Shown here: piece after piece, positions 56,916 to 64,000 of the stretch
Layout: every line of letters begins with the position of its first letter
Position numbering within the stretch: the stretch's first letter is position 1
NCBI RefSeq assembly: GCF_017303155.1
Contig: NZ_JAEKJR010000002.1
Location: 1,116,001 to 1,180,000, forward strand
From: Microbulbifer salipaludis
GTDB lineage: Bacteria > Pseudomonadota > Gammaproteobacteria > Pseudomonadales > Cellvibrionaceae
Direction: 5' to 3'
Length of the DNA: 64,000 bases
Position numbers and translations under genes: made by a program
Notes under the pieces: generated by a model
Databases searched by the model: none
Told to the model about the DNA's origin: nothing
Seen by the model: the letters and a program-made list of their open reading frames with translations, nothing else

Positions 56916-59336
56916 ATGACTCGATCCAAAAACTGTCGGGCCGGTGAGCTCGGCCTGCGCCACAATCCGCTCGCCGGGCATATCCGCCGGCACATTCGCC
57001 AGTGCCGGGCGCCAGTGCTGGCCCTGGGCTCGGTGATAGGGCTCAGTGGCATGGTGGCACTGCCCGTTGTGGCTCAGGAGGGCGCCAAGCGCGCTCTGGA
57101 AGAAGTGACCGTAACCGCGCGCAAGCGTGACGAGAGCCTGCAGGATGTGCCGGTCAGCATCCAGGCGCTGGGCGAGCAGCGGCTGGAGCAACAGGGCGTT
57201 TCCGGTTTTGACGATTACGCGCTGCTGCTGCCGAGCCTTTCCTACCAGAGCGCCGGTCCCGGCCTGTCGCAGGTGTATATGCGCGGCGCCGCCGACGGCG
57301 GCGACGGTAATGCCTCTGGCTCGCAGCCGAGCGTGGCGATTTATCTCGACGAGCAGCCGGTTACCGCGATCGGCCGCAACCTCGACCTGCACATCTATGA
57401 CATTGCCCGTGTCGAGGCACTGGCCGGCCCACAGGGCACTCTCTACGGCGCCAGTGCCCAGTCCGGCACCTTGCGTATCATCACCAACAAACCCGACACC
57501 CAGGCGTTCTCCGCCGCGGTGGATGTCGAGGCGTCCACCACCCGCGACGGCGATCCCAGTCATGTGCTGGAGGGTTATATCAACGTGCCGCTCAGTGACC
57601 GCGCGGCGGTACGTCTGGTGGCATGGGACAAGGGCGAGGGTGGTTATATCGACAATATCCCTGGTACTCGCACCTATGGCCTCGCCAGCGAGAGTAGCTA
57701 TTCGCCGGTCACCCAGGTGACCGAGGACAATGCAGACCTGGTGGAGGAAAACTTCAACGAGCTGGACAATCGCGGCGCGCGTGCGGCCCTCAAAGTGGAC
57801 CTGAACGACCGCTGGACCGCGACTGCCAGTGTGCTGACCCAGCGCCAGGAGACCAGCGGTACCTGGTTCCACGATCCGGAAAATCCCAATGGTGAGGTGG
57901 GGGACCTGGAAGTGCAGCGCTATTTCCCTGATCGCAGCGACGATCAGTTCACCCAGTACGGTGTGAACGTGGAGGGTGATCTTGGCGCGGCCAGCCTGGT
58001 GTATTCCGGCTCAATGCTCGACCGCGATGTGGAATACGCATCGGACTACACCGCCTATGCGGACTATGCCAACTACGCCAATGCCTACTGGGTGCCGGCC
58101 TATGCGTGTTACTACACCGGTGGTCAGGCAGTGGAGCAGCCGTGCTCCAGCCTGGCGATCTACTACAACGATGACAACCGCTACCAGCGCCAGACCCACG
58201 AAGTCCGTCTGCAATCGCAACTGGACGGCCCGCTGCAGTATGTTGTGGGTGCCTTCATCGAGAGCGCCTCGCACGACTACCGGCAGGAGTGGGAAATGGA
58301 CGGCATGGCACAGGGCGCCGGCTTCCAGACCATGGATGAGCCGAACCTGTTCTACCTCACCGACCAGAAGCGTGAGGACCGTCAGCGCGCTGTTTTCGGT
58401 GAGCTTAGCTATGACCTCAGCGAGGATCTGACCGTCGCGTTGGGCGCACGTTTCTTCCGTGCCGAAAGTGAGCTGTCAGGCATCTCAGGATACGGTACGC
58501 AGTCACCGTGGACGCCCGATGCCGTGGTTGACAGCCGCGTGGAGGATAGCGACAAGACCCTCAAGGCCAACGTTACTTACCAAGTCTCGGAAGACATCAT
58601 GTTCTACGCGACCTACTCACAGGGCTATCGCCTTGGCGGCGTCAACCGGGCCAATAACGACCTGGTGCCGGTGCAGTACCGCCCGGACTTCCTCGACAAC
58701 TACGAGTTTGGCTGGAAGACCGAACTGCTTGACGGGGCATTGCGTCTCAACGGTGCCATCTACCGTATGGACTGGGAGGACACCCAGTTCACCCGCTATG
58801 ACTCCTCATATGGACTGCCGGTGGGGGTGACCCTGAATGTGGGCCAGTCGGAGATCCTTGGTATTGAATCCGATATTACCTACGCACTCACCGACAACTG
58901 GCTGCTGAGCGGCGGCTTCGCCTTCAACAATGCGGAGGTGAGTGAGGACTTTGTGGTGGGCAGCAACTTCGCCCCCGATGGCACCTCTCTGCCGAACGTG
59001 CCGGAGTTGAAGTACAACCTCACCTCGCGCCACAACTTTACCGTGGCTGGCCGCGACGCTTTTGCGCAGCTGACCTATGCCCATGTGGGTGAGTCCTATA
59101 ACGACCTGTACGTATTCAAGGGCGACAGTCCCGTGGACCGCCGCTCGGTGCAGGACAGTTATGACAACGTCAACCTGCGCGCCGGTGTGGACGAGGCGCA
59201 GTGGGGGCTCGATGTGTTCGTCAACAATCTGACCGACGAGCGCCCACAGCTCACGCGTTTCACCGCAGGCTATGACTCCAGCATCACGACCGCGCGCCCG
59301 CGTACACTGGGCGTCTCTTTCCGTCGTCGTTTCTGA
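56916..59336 (+). CDS. TonB-dependent outer-membrane receptor (second copy)
   Basis: Starting at ATG 56916 (AGGGGA 8-9 bases upstream) the receptor has 806 residues. A long signal region ends at VVAQEG near residue 57, followed by LEEVTVTARKRDESLQDVPV, the plug motif RVEALAGPQGTLYGASAQSG, and a barrel ending in TTARPRTLGVSFRRRF. It belongs to the same subgroup as the receptor at 48-50 kb, including the SxxSGxLRIITNKPD segment. No copy of the 17-base operator was found before it. It heads a five-gene run with SDR, oxidoreductase, carboxylesterase and BCCT genes, so its ligand may be an ester-bearing compound. Confidence 0.92.
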   Translation: MTRSKNCRAGELGLRHNPLAGHIRRHIRQCRAPVLALGSVIGLSGMVALPVVAQEGAKRALEEVTVTARKRDESLQDVPVSIQALGEQRLEQQGVSGFDDYALLLPSLSYQSAGPGLSQVYMRGAADGGDGNASGSQPSVAIYLDEQPVTAIGRNLDLHIYDIARVEALAGPQGTLYGASAQSGTLRIITNKPDTQAFSAAVDVEASTTRDGDPSHVLEGYINVPLSDRAAVRLVAWDKGEGGYIDNIPGTRTYGLASESSYSPVTQVTEDNADLVEENFNELDNRGARAALKVDLNDRWTATASVLTQRQETSGTWFHDPENPNGEVGDLEVQRYFPDRSDDQFTQYGVNVEGDLGAASLVYSGSMLDRDVEYASDYTAYADYANYANAYWVPAYACYYTGGQAVEQPCSSLAIYYNDDNRYQRQTHEVRLQSQLDGPLQYVVGAFIESASHDYRQEWEMDGMAQGAGFQTMDEPNLFYLTDQKREDRQRAVFGELSYDLSEDLTVALGARFFRAESELSGISGYGTQSPWTPDAVVDSRVEDSDKTLKANVTYQVSEDIMFYATYSQGYRLGGVNRANNDLVPVQYRPDFLDNYEFGWKTELLDGALRLNGAIYRMDWEDTQFTRYDSSYGLPVGVTLNVGQSEILGIESDITYALTDNWLLSGGFAFNNAEVSEDFVVGSNFAPDGTSLPNVPELKYNLTSRHNFTVAGRDAFAQLTYAHVGESYNDLYVFKGDSPVDRRSVQDSYDNVNLRAGVDEAQWGLDVFVNNLTDERPQLTRFTAGYDSSITTARPRTLGVSFRRRF

Positions 59337-59363
59337 GTTCGATTCAGAATCAGGGAGAAAACT

Positions 59364-60209
59364 ATGAACCTGGCCAATGGGGTGCCCGAAGGGCAGTTGA
59401 CTGGCAAAACTGCGCTGGTGACCGCCGGTGCCAGTGGCATCGGCCGCTGTATTGCGGAGACTCTGCTCGCCGCCGGTGTACGGGTGTTTGTGTGCGATGT
59501 GGACCGTGCGGCGGTTGTCCGTTTTCTTGGCGACAACCCCGCGGCCTCAGGGGCGGTAGTGGATGTGGCCGACGCGGTAGCGGTGGAGGGCATGTTCCGA
59601 CAGATCGAGCGGGAGTTCGGCTGCCTCGATATCCTCGTCAACAACGCCGGCATTGCCGGCCCCACCGCGCTGGTGGAGGATATTGAAACGGAGGCCTGGG
59701 ACCGCACCGTGGCGGTGGACCTGAACGGACAGTTTTACTGCACCAAGTATGCAGTGCCCATGATGAAGCGCGCCGGCAGCGGCGCCATCGTCAATATCTC
59801 GTCCAACGCCGCCATGTTCGGCTTTCCGTACCGCTCGCCTTATACCGCGTCCAAATGGGCCCTGATCGGGCTGACCAAGACCTGGGCGATGGAACTCGGT
59901 CCGCACAATATCCGCGTTAATGCGCTGTGTCCCGGCAGTGTAAAGGGGCCACGTATCGACGGTGTGATCGAGCGCGAGGCCGCCTCGCGCGGTGTGCCGG
60001 CGGCGGCGGTGCGTGATGTTTACGAACGCCAAAGCTCCATGCGCCTGTTCGTCTCCGCCGACGATATTGCGCAGATGGTGCTGTTCCTGGCGTCACCAGC
60101 TGGCGCCGCCATTTCCGGCCAGTCGATTGCGATCGACGGCCACACTGAATCCCTTTCCTGTGACATACATGTAAACCAAGAGGAAGCCAATGAAAGCTGT
60201 ATGGTTTGA
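59364..60209 (+). CDS. SDR-family oxidoreductase
   Basis: The 281-residue SDR has TAGASGIG (cofactor loop), VCDVDRA with Asp suggesting NAD(H) preference, NNAGIAGP, NISSNAA with catalytic Ser, YTASKWA with Tyr/Lys, and CPGSVKGPRID. AGGGAG lies 6 bases before the ATG. The last 20 bases overlap the next gene, and the C-terminal 20 residues extend past the usual IDGH end. The substrate is unknown. It is translated from the same unit as the second TonB receptor. Confidence 0.88.
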   Translation: MNLANGVPEGQLTGKTALVTAGASGIGRCIAETLLAAGVRVFVCDVDRAAVVRFLGDNPAASGAVVDVADAVAVEGMFRQIEREFGCLDILVNNAGIAGPTALVEDIETEAWDRTVAVDLNGQFYCTKYAVPMMKRAGSGAIVNISSNAAMFGFPYRSPYTASKWALIGLTKTWAMELGPHNIRVNALCPGSVKGPRIDGVIEREAASRGVPAAAVRDVYERQSSMRLFVSADDIAQMVLFLASPAGAAISGQSIAIDGHTESLSCDIHVNQEEANESCMV

Positions 60210-61176
60210 ACAATTCGGGGCTGCCCGTGACACCCTGGTGCTCGGCGACCAGCCAGTGCCGGAGCCCAAACAAGGTGAGGTTCTGGTGCGCTTAAAGGTG
60301 ACCGGGGTCAATCCGTCAGATGTGAAAAAACGCGCGGGGTCCTTCCCCAACCTGCTCGACGATGGCCTGGTGATTCCGCATTCCGATGGTGCCGGCATTA
60401 TTGAGGCGGTGGGCCCCGGCGGGGATGCCAGTCGCATTGGCGAACGGGTGTGGGTGTACCAGGCGCAGTATGGGCGGCGCCTCGGCACTGCGGCCGAATA
60501 TGTGGCGCTGGATGAGAAGCTGGCGGTGCCGCTGCCGGACAAAACCTCGTTCGAGATCGGCGCCTGCCTTGGCATCCCCGTTATGACCGCGCACCGTTGC
60601 GTGTTTGCTGATGGCGACGTCGAGGGTACGACCATCCTGGTCACCGGCGGTGCGGGTCGCGTGGGCTACTACGCAATCCAGTGGGCCAAGCAGGCCGGTG
60701 CGAAAGTCATCACCACCGCCAGCAACAGCGGCGACCGCGATACCTGCCTGGCACTTGGTGCCGATGCCGTGGTTAACCACCGTGAAGAGAACTGGGCGGC
60801 CGCCGTGCTCGATGCCAATGAGGGCAAGCCGGTGGACCGTGTGGTGGAAGTGGAGTTTGGCAAGAACCTGCCGCAGGTGCTCGACTGCCTGCGTATCGGT
60901 GGCACCATCGCCACCTATTCCTCCAGCCAGGATATGTCCCCGCAGCTGCCGTTCTACCGCATGATGTTCATGGATATCACCCTGCGCATGATTATTGTGT
61001 ACGCCATGCCGGAGCAGGCCAAGCAGGATGCGATCCGCGACATTACTGCCGCGCTTGAACTGGGCAAGCTCCAGCATCGTGTGGCCGATGTACTGCCGTT
61101 CGAGAAAATGGCCGAAGCCCACGAGATTATCGAGGGTGGAACCGTGCGCGGCTGCGTCGTGGTCGCGGTGGAATGA
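60190..61176 (+). CDS. Zinc-independent MDR family oxidoreductase (NADPH:quinone reductase-like)
   Basis: The 328-residue medium-chain dehydrogenase opens with MKAVWFEQFGAARDTLVLGD. It has GVNPSDVKKRAG, the NAD(P) fold loop TGGAGRVGYYAIQWAKQAG, and the closing LPFEKMAEAHEIIEGGTVRGCVVV. Structural and catalytic zinc cysteines are absent, so it is the quinone-oxidoreductase branch. GAGGA precedes the ATG inside the SDR gene. The role in this cluster is unknown; reduction of an unsaturated or keto intermediate is plausible. Confidence 0.88.
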   Translation: MKAVWFEQFGAARDTLVLGDQPVPEPKQGEVLVRLKVTGVNPSDVKKRAGSFPNLLDDGLVIPHSDGAGIIEAVGPGGDASRIGERVWVYQAQYGRRLGTAAEYVALDEKLAVPLPDKTSFEIGACLGIPVMTAHRCVFADGDVEGTTILVTGGAGRVGYYAIQWAKQAGAKVITTASNSGDRDTCLALGADAVVNHREENWAAAVLDANEGKPVDRVVEVEFGKNLPQVLDCLRIGGTIATYSSSQDMSPQLPFYRMMFMDITLRMIIVYAMPEQAKQDAIRDITAALELGKLQHRVADVLPFEKMAEAHEIIEGGTVRGCVVVAVE

Positions 61177-62825
61177 TCCCCGTCGCGGAAAAATTTTTCC
61201 GCGCGGCGGTACCGGTACTGGCACTGGCACTGGCGACGGTGCTGGTGCTGGTGCTGTTGCATTCCGGGCCCGGAGCCCGCGCCGAGCAGGTTTTGGTCGA
61301 TTCGGGGCCTGTGGCAGTGGCTGGCGAAGCGCACTGGAGCGGTCTCTGGCAGTCCAGCCATGCGGGGCAGAGGATCGCCAGCTACCGCGGCATCCGCTAC
61401 GCCGAACCACCCACCGGCGCCCGCCGCTGGCGCGCGCCCCACTTGCTAGACCCCGTCCCTGGCAATACCGATGCTTCCAGCTTTGGTGCCGCTTGCATGC
61501 AGACCAGTTACAACACCGACTGGTATGAGGATGTGGTGCGCAGCTTCGGTGGTGACCCGGCACTGGCACCACGCCCGGAAACAGTCAGTGAAGACTGCCT
61601 GTTTCTCAATATCTGGGCGCCCGATGGCGCGCGAGCACTACCAGTGATGGTGTTTGTCCACGGCGGCAACAACCTCGGTGGCTGGTCTCACGAGCCGAAT
61701 TATCACGGCACCGAGCTGGCAGCGCGGGAAGTGGTGGTGGTTTCGATCAATTACCGCCTGGGGGTGTTCGGTTTCTTTGCGCATTCGCAGCTGCGTGGAG
61801 AAGATCCCGACGGCGGGCCGGGCAATTACGGCCTGCTCGACCAGATCGCAGCACTGCAGTGGGTGCGGCAAAACATTGCTGGATTCGGTGGTGACCCCGC
61901 CCGGGTCACCGTGTTTGGCGAGTCCGCCGGCGGGGCGGCCATCGGTTACCTGATGGCCTCGCCACGGGCGCGCGGTCTGTTTCGCTATGCGATCCGACAG
62001 AGCGGCGCCTTCGATTTCTACGATGGTGGTGACCTCGCTGCTGAAGAAACCTACGGTGCGCAGTTCCAGCGCGACCTGGGCGCAGCGGGTATCGCGCAGA
62101 TGCGCGCCCTGCCAGCCGCGCAAATACTGGCCCAGGCACAGCAGACCTATCTCGGTGACCACGCGGCGGAAGACCAGCGTAATTTTTATCCGGTGCGCGA
62201 CGGGCGCGTGCTGCCGCACCTGCCGCGAGATGCCTACCGCCGGCCGCTGAACGGCCAGGCATTGCTCATCGGCTTCAATCGCGATGAGAGTCTGATGTAT
62301 GTGGGGCCGTCTGTCCGCGCCGACGACCTTACCAACTGGTGGCAGCAGTACTTCACCGGCGCGATGCCGCAGATTGGTGCGCTGTCTCCAGCGCGCCCGG
62401 CGCGCAACCGCATGGCGGAACTGCAGGATGCGACCTGGCAGGACTGCAGCAGCGCGGCGGTGGGTGAACTCGCCGCCCGCCACAGTGACATGCCTGTGTA
62501 CCTGTACCGCTTTGACCAGCTACGTGGCACCATGCAGGATAACCCCATCGGTGTTTATCACGGCGCAGAGCTGCCCTATGTGTTTGCTAGCCATGATGCC
62601 TGGCTGCCCACGAGCACAGCGGACCGCCGCACCACGGAAGTGATGCTGGGGTACTGGACGAATTTCGCAAAAACCGGCAATCCCAATGGCGACGGCCTGC
62701 CTCACTGGCCGCGCTTCCACGGGGATGGCCCGGCGATGCTGCTCAGTGCTGAACCGGGTGCTGGCTCCTGGGACCCGGACGGGCTGTGCGCCCAGCGTAC
62801 CGTCGCGTCTGCCCTGAATAGATAA
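61173..62825 (+). CDS. Type-B carboxylesterase, exported or anchored
   Basis: The 550-residue protein starts 4 bases inside the previous gene (ATGA overlap). A hydrophobic N-terminus (residues 10-30) looks like a signal peptide or anchor. The type-B core shows YRGIRYAEPPTG, SEDCLFLNIWAP (second family signature), VHGGNNLGGW oxyanion region, and VTVFGESAGGAAIGYL with Ser251. The catalytic acid and His are expected in GFNRDESLM and VYHGAELPYVF. It hydrolyses carboxylic esters; the substrate is unknown. The BCCT gene follows after 22 bases, so the released product may be imported. Confidence 0.9.
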   Translation: MIPVAEKFFRAAVPVLALALATVLVLVLLHSGPGARAEQVLVDSGPVAVAGEAHWSGLWQSSHAGQRIASYRGIRYAEPPTGARRWRAPHLLDPVPGNTDASSFGAACMQTSYNTDWYEDVVRSFGGDPALAPRPETVSEDCLFLNIWAPDGARALPVMVFVHGGNNLGGWSHEPNYHGTELAAREVVVVSINYRLGVFGFFAHSQLRGEDPDGGPGNYGLLDQIAALQWVRQNIAGFGGDPARVTVFGESAGGAAIGYLMASPRARGLFRYAIRQSGAFDFYDGGDLAAEETYGAQFQRDLGAAGIAQMRALPAAQILAQAQQTYLGDHAAEDQRNFYPVRDGRVLPHLPRDAYRRPLNGQALLIGFNRDESLMYVGPSVRADDLTNWWQQYFTGAMPQIGALSPARPARNRMAELQDATWQDCSSAAVGELAARHSDMPVYLYRFDQLRGTMQDNPIGVYHGAELPYVFASHDAWLPTSTADRRTTEVMLGYWTNFAKTGNPNGDGLPHWPRFHGDGPAMLLSAEPGAGSWDPDGLCAQRTVASALNR

Positions 62826-62847
62826 CAATAATCATTAGACAGAAGTA

Positions 62848-64000
62848 ATGGCGATGAAAAAGCACAGTGTTGACAAGCCCACCTTTGCACTCGCGGTCGG
62901 GGTCATTTTCCTGGTGTGTATGCCGCTGGTGCTGGCACCGGAAACTGGCGGTGCGACGCTAAAGGCTCTACATCAGTGGATTACCCAGCAGTTGGGGCAG
63001 GTTTATATACTGGCGGCCAATGCGGTGCTTATTTTTCTGGGTTGGCTGGCGTTCGGGCGCTTTGGCCAGGTGAAGCTCGGCGATGCCGAGGACAAGCCTG
63101 ATTACAGTACCTTTACCTGGGTGGGTATGCTGTTTTGCGCGGGCGTCGGCGCGGGGTTGATGTATTGGGCTGCCATCGAATGGGCCTTTTATTACGAGCA
63201 GCCACCGATGGGCGCAGAACCCGGCTCCGCCGCCGCGCTGCGTTGGGCCTCCTCCTACGGCATCTTCCACTGGGGACCGAGTGCCTGGGCCTTCTACTGC
63301 CTGCCGGCGGTGGCCATTGCCTATCCCTACTACGTGAAAAAAGTGCCGCTGTTGCGCTTTAGCACTGGTATGCACCATTTTCTCGGCAAGAACACCAGTG
63401 GTGTTACAGCGCGCGGCATCGACCTGATGTTTATGCTGGCGTTGCTGGGTGGTGCTGGCTCTTCGCTGGGCTTTTCCACGCCGATGATCTCCGCCGGCAT
63501 TGCGCGCCTCACCGGACTCGAGCAGGGCTTTGGCCTTGACGCCGCGGTGGTGGTGCTGAGTATCGCGATCTTCGCCGGCAGTGTGTTCTTCGGGCTGGAG
63601 CGCGGCTTCCGCAAACTCAGTGGCTTCAGCGTGCGCCTCGCCATCGGCCTGTTGCTGTTTATCCTGCTGGCTGGGCCCACGGCATTTATCCTCAAGACCG
63701 GTATCAACGCACTGGGTAATGTGCTGCAGAATTTTGTCAGCATGAGCACCTGGACGGAGCCCTTTGCCGACGGCGGCTTCGTCGAGGACTGGACCATGTT
63801 CTACTGGGCTTGGTGGATCGCCTATGCGCCATTTGTTGGCCTGTTCGTGACTCGTATTTCCCGCGGCCGCACCCTGCGCCAGGTGATCGTCGGTATGCTG
63901 GTGTTCGGCAGCCTGGGCTGTTCGCTGTTTTACATCGTGCTCGGCAACCTGTCGCTGTACCACTTTCTCGAGGGCAATGTGGATGTGGTGGCCATCCTGG
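62848..64000 (+). CDS. BCCT-family transporter (5' part, cut by the window end)
   Basis: The open frame starts at ATG 62848 (MAMKKHSVDKP; a second ATG is at 62854) and runs off the window without a stop, giving 384 codons. Hydrophobic segments begin at about residue 15. BCCT signatures are GMLFCAGVGAGLMYWAAIEW, ASSYGIFHWGPSAWAFYCLP, and GGAGSSLGFSTPMISAGI. The WAWWIAYAPFVGLFVTRISRGRT stretch carries the tryptophan-rich conserved segment that forms the betaine/choline binding box in the family. The substrate is unknown; quaternary or zwitterionic compounds are usual. It ends the TonB-SDR-oxidoreductase-esterase run. Confidence 0.88.
   Translation, partial: MAMKKHSVDKPTFALAVGVIFLVCMPLVLAPETGGATLKALHQWITQQLGQVYILAANAVLIFLGWLAFGRFGQVKLGDAEDKPDYSTFTWVGMLFCAGVGAGLMYWAAIEWAFYYEQPPMGAEPGSAAALRWASSYGIFHWGPSAWAFYCLPAVAIAYPYYVKKVPLLRFSTGMHHFLGKNTSGVTARGIDLMFMLALLGGAGSSLGFSTPMISAGIARLTGLEQGFGLDAAVVVLSIAIFAGSVFFGLERGFRKLSGFSVRLAIGLLLFILLAGPTAFILKTGINALGNVLQNFVSMSTWTEPFADGGFVEDWTMFYWAWWIAYAPFVGLFVTRISRGRTLRQVIVGMLVFGSLGCSLFYIVLGNLSLYHFLEGNVDVVAIL

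Overview
The window looks like a chromosomal piece of a gammaproteobacterium, most likely a marine polysaccharide degrader of the Cellvibrionales type (Microbulbifer-like). The reasons are the gene order thrS-infC-rpmI-rplT-pheS-pheT-ihfA-merR-tRNA-Pro, a GC-rich backbone, SGLT-type transport, secreted glycosidases, and TonB receptors paired with TPR-sulfotransferases. The genus is an inference; no rRNA or other marker is present.

Layout. (1) 1-4.7 kb: the 3' end of a CapD/FlaA1-type nucleotide-sugar gene, two identical tRNA-Asn genes each with its own terminator, uvrB, and trhP (peptidase U32 family). (2) 4.7-8.7 kb: a four-gene minus-strand cassette of circularly permuted ATP-grasp, alpha-E, transglutaminase-like and Anbu (proteasome-type peptidase) proteins. 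(3) 9.0-17.2 kb: tRNA-Val, then the translation cluster thrS, infC (ATT start), rpmI, rplT, pheS, pheT, ihfA, a MerR regulator and tRNA-Pro. (4) 17.2-26.3 kb: an AT-rich island immediately behind tRNA-Pro. It holds a 1306-residue STAND/NACHT-like NTPase, a broken P2-gpA-like replication gene, a secreted PKD lipase-like protein, a small YHYH protein, and a second trace of the same rep gene. It looks like a decayed P2-type prophage carrying a probable defence gene. (5) 26.3-31.4 kb: a DUF4442 hotdog protein, a kynurenine-formamidase-like hydrolase with kynureninase, and a CocE-type hydrolase.

(6) 31.4-54.6 kb is a galactoside-utilisation locus. It has two 1056-residue GH2 beta-galactosidases (one Sec-exported, one lipoprotein), an SSS sodium-sugar symporter, a TonB receptor and an SGNH esterase. 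It also has what appears to be the whole oxidative De Ley-Doudoroff route: SDR galactose dehydrogenase, SMP-30 lactonase, IlvD/Edd dehydratase, DgoK and DgoA. A FadR-type GntR regulator sits between the halves. A 17-bp palindrome, TATTTATATGATAAATA, occurs identically in front of the dehydratase operon and the dehydrogenase operon. Degenerate copies lie before the regulator, before the TonB receptor, and in the LysR/sulfotransferase gap. I read it as the operator that unites the locus.

(7) 54.7-64 kb: a second TPR-sulfotransferase, a second TonB receptor, then SDR, quinone-oxidoreductase, type-B carboxylesterase and a BCCT transporter cut by the window end. This is a probable uptake and ester-catabolism unit with unknown substrate.
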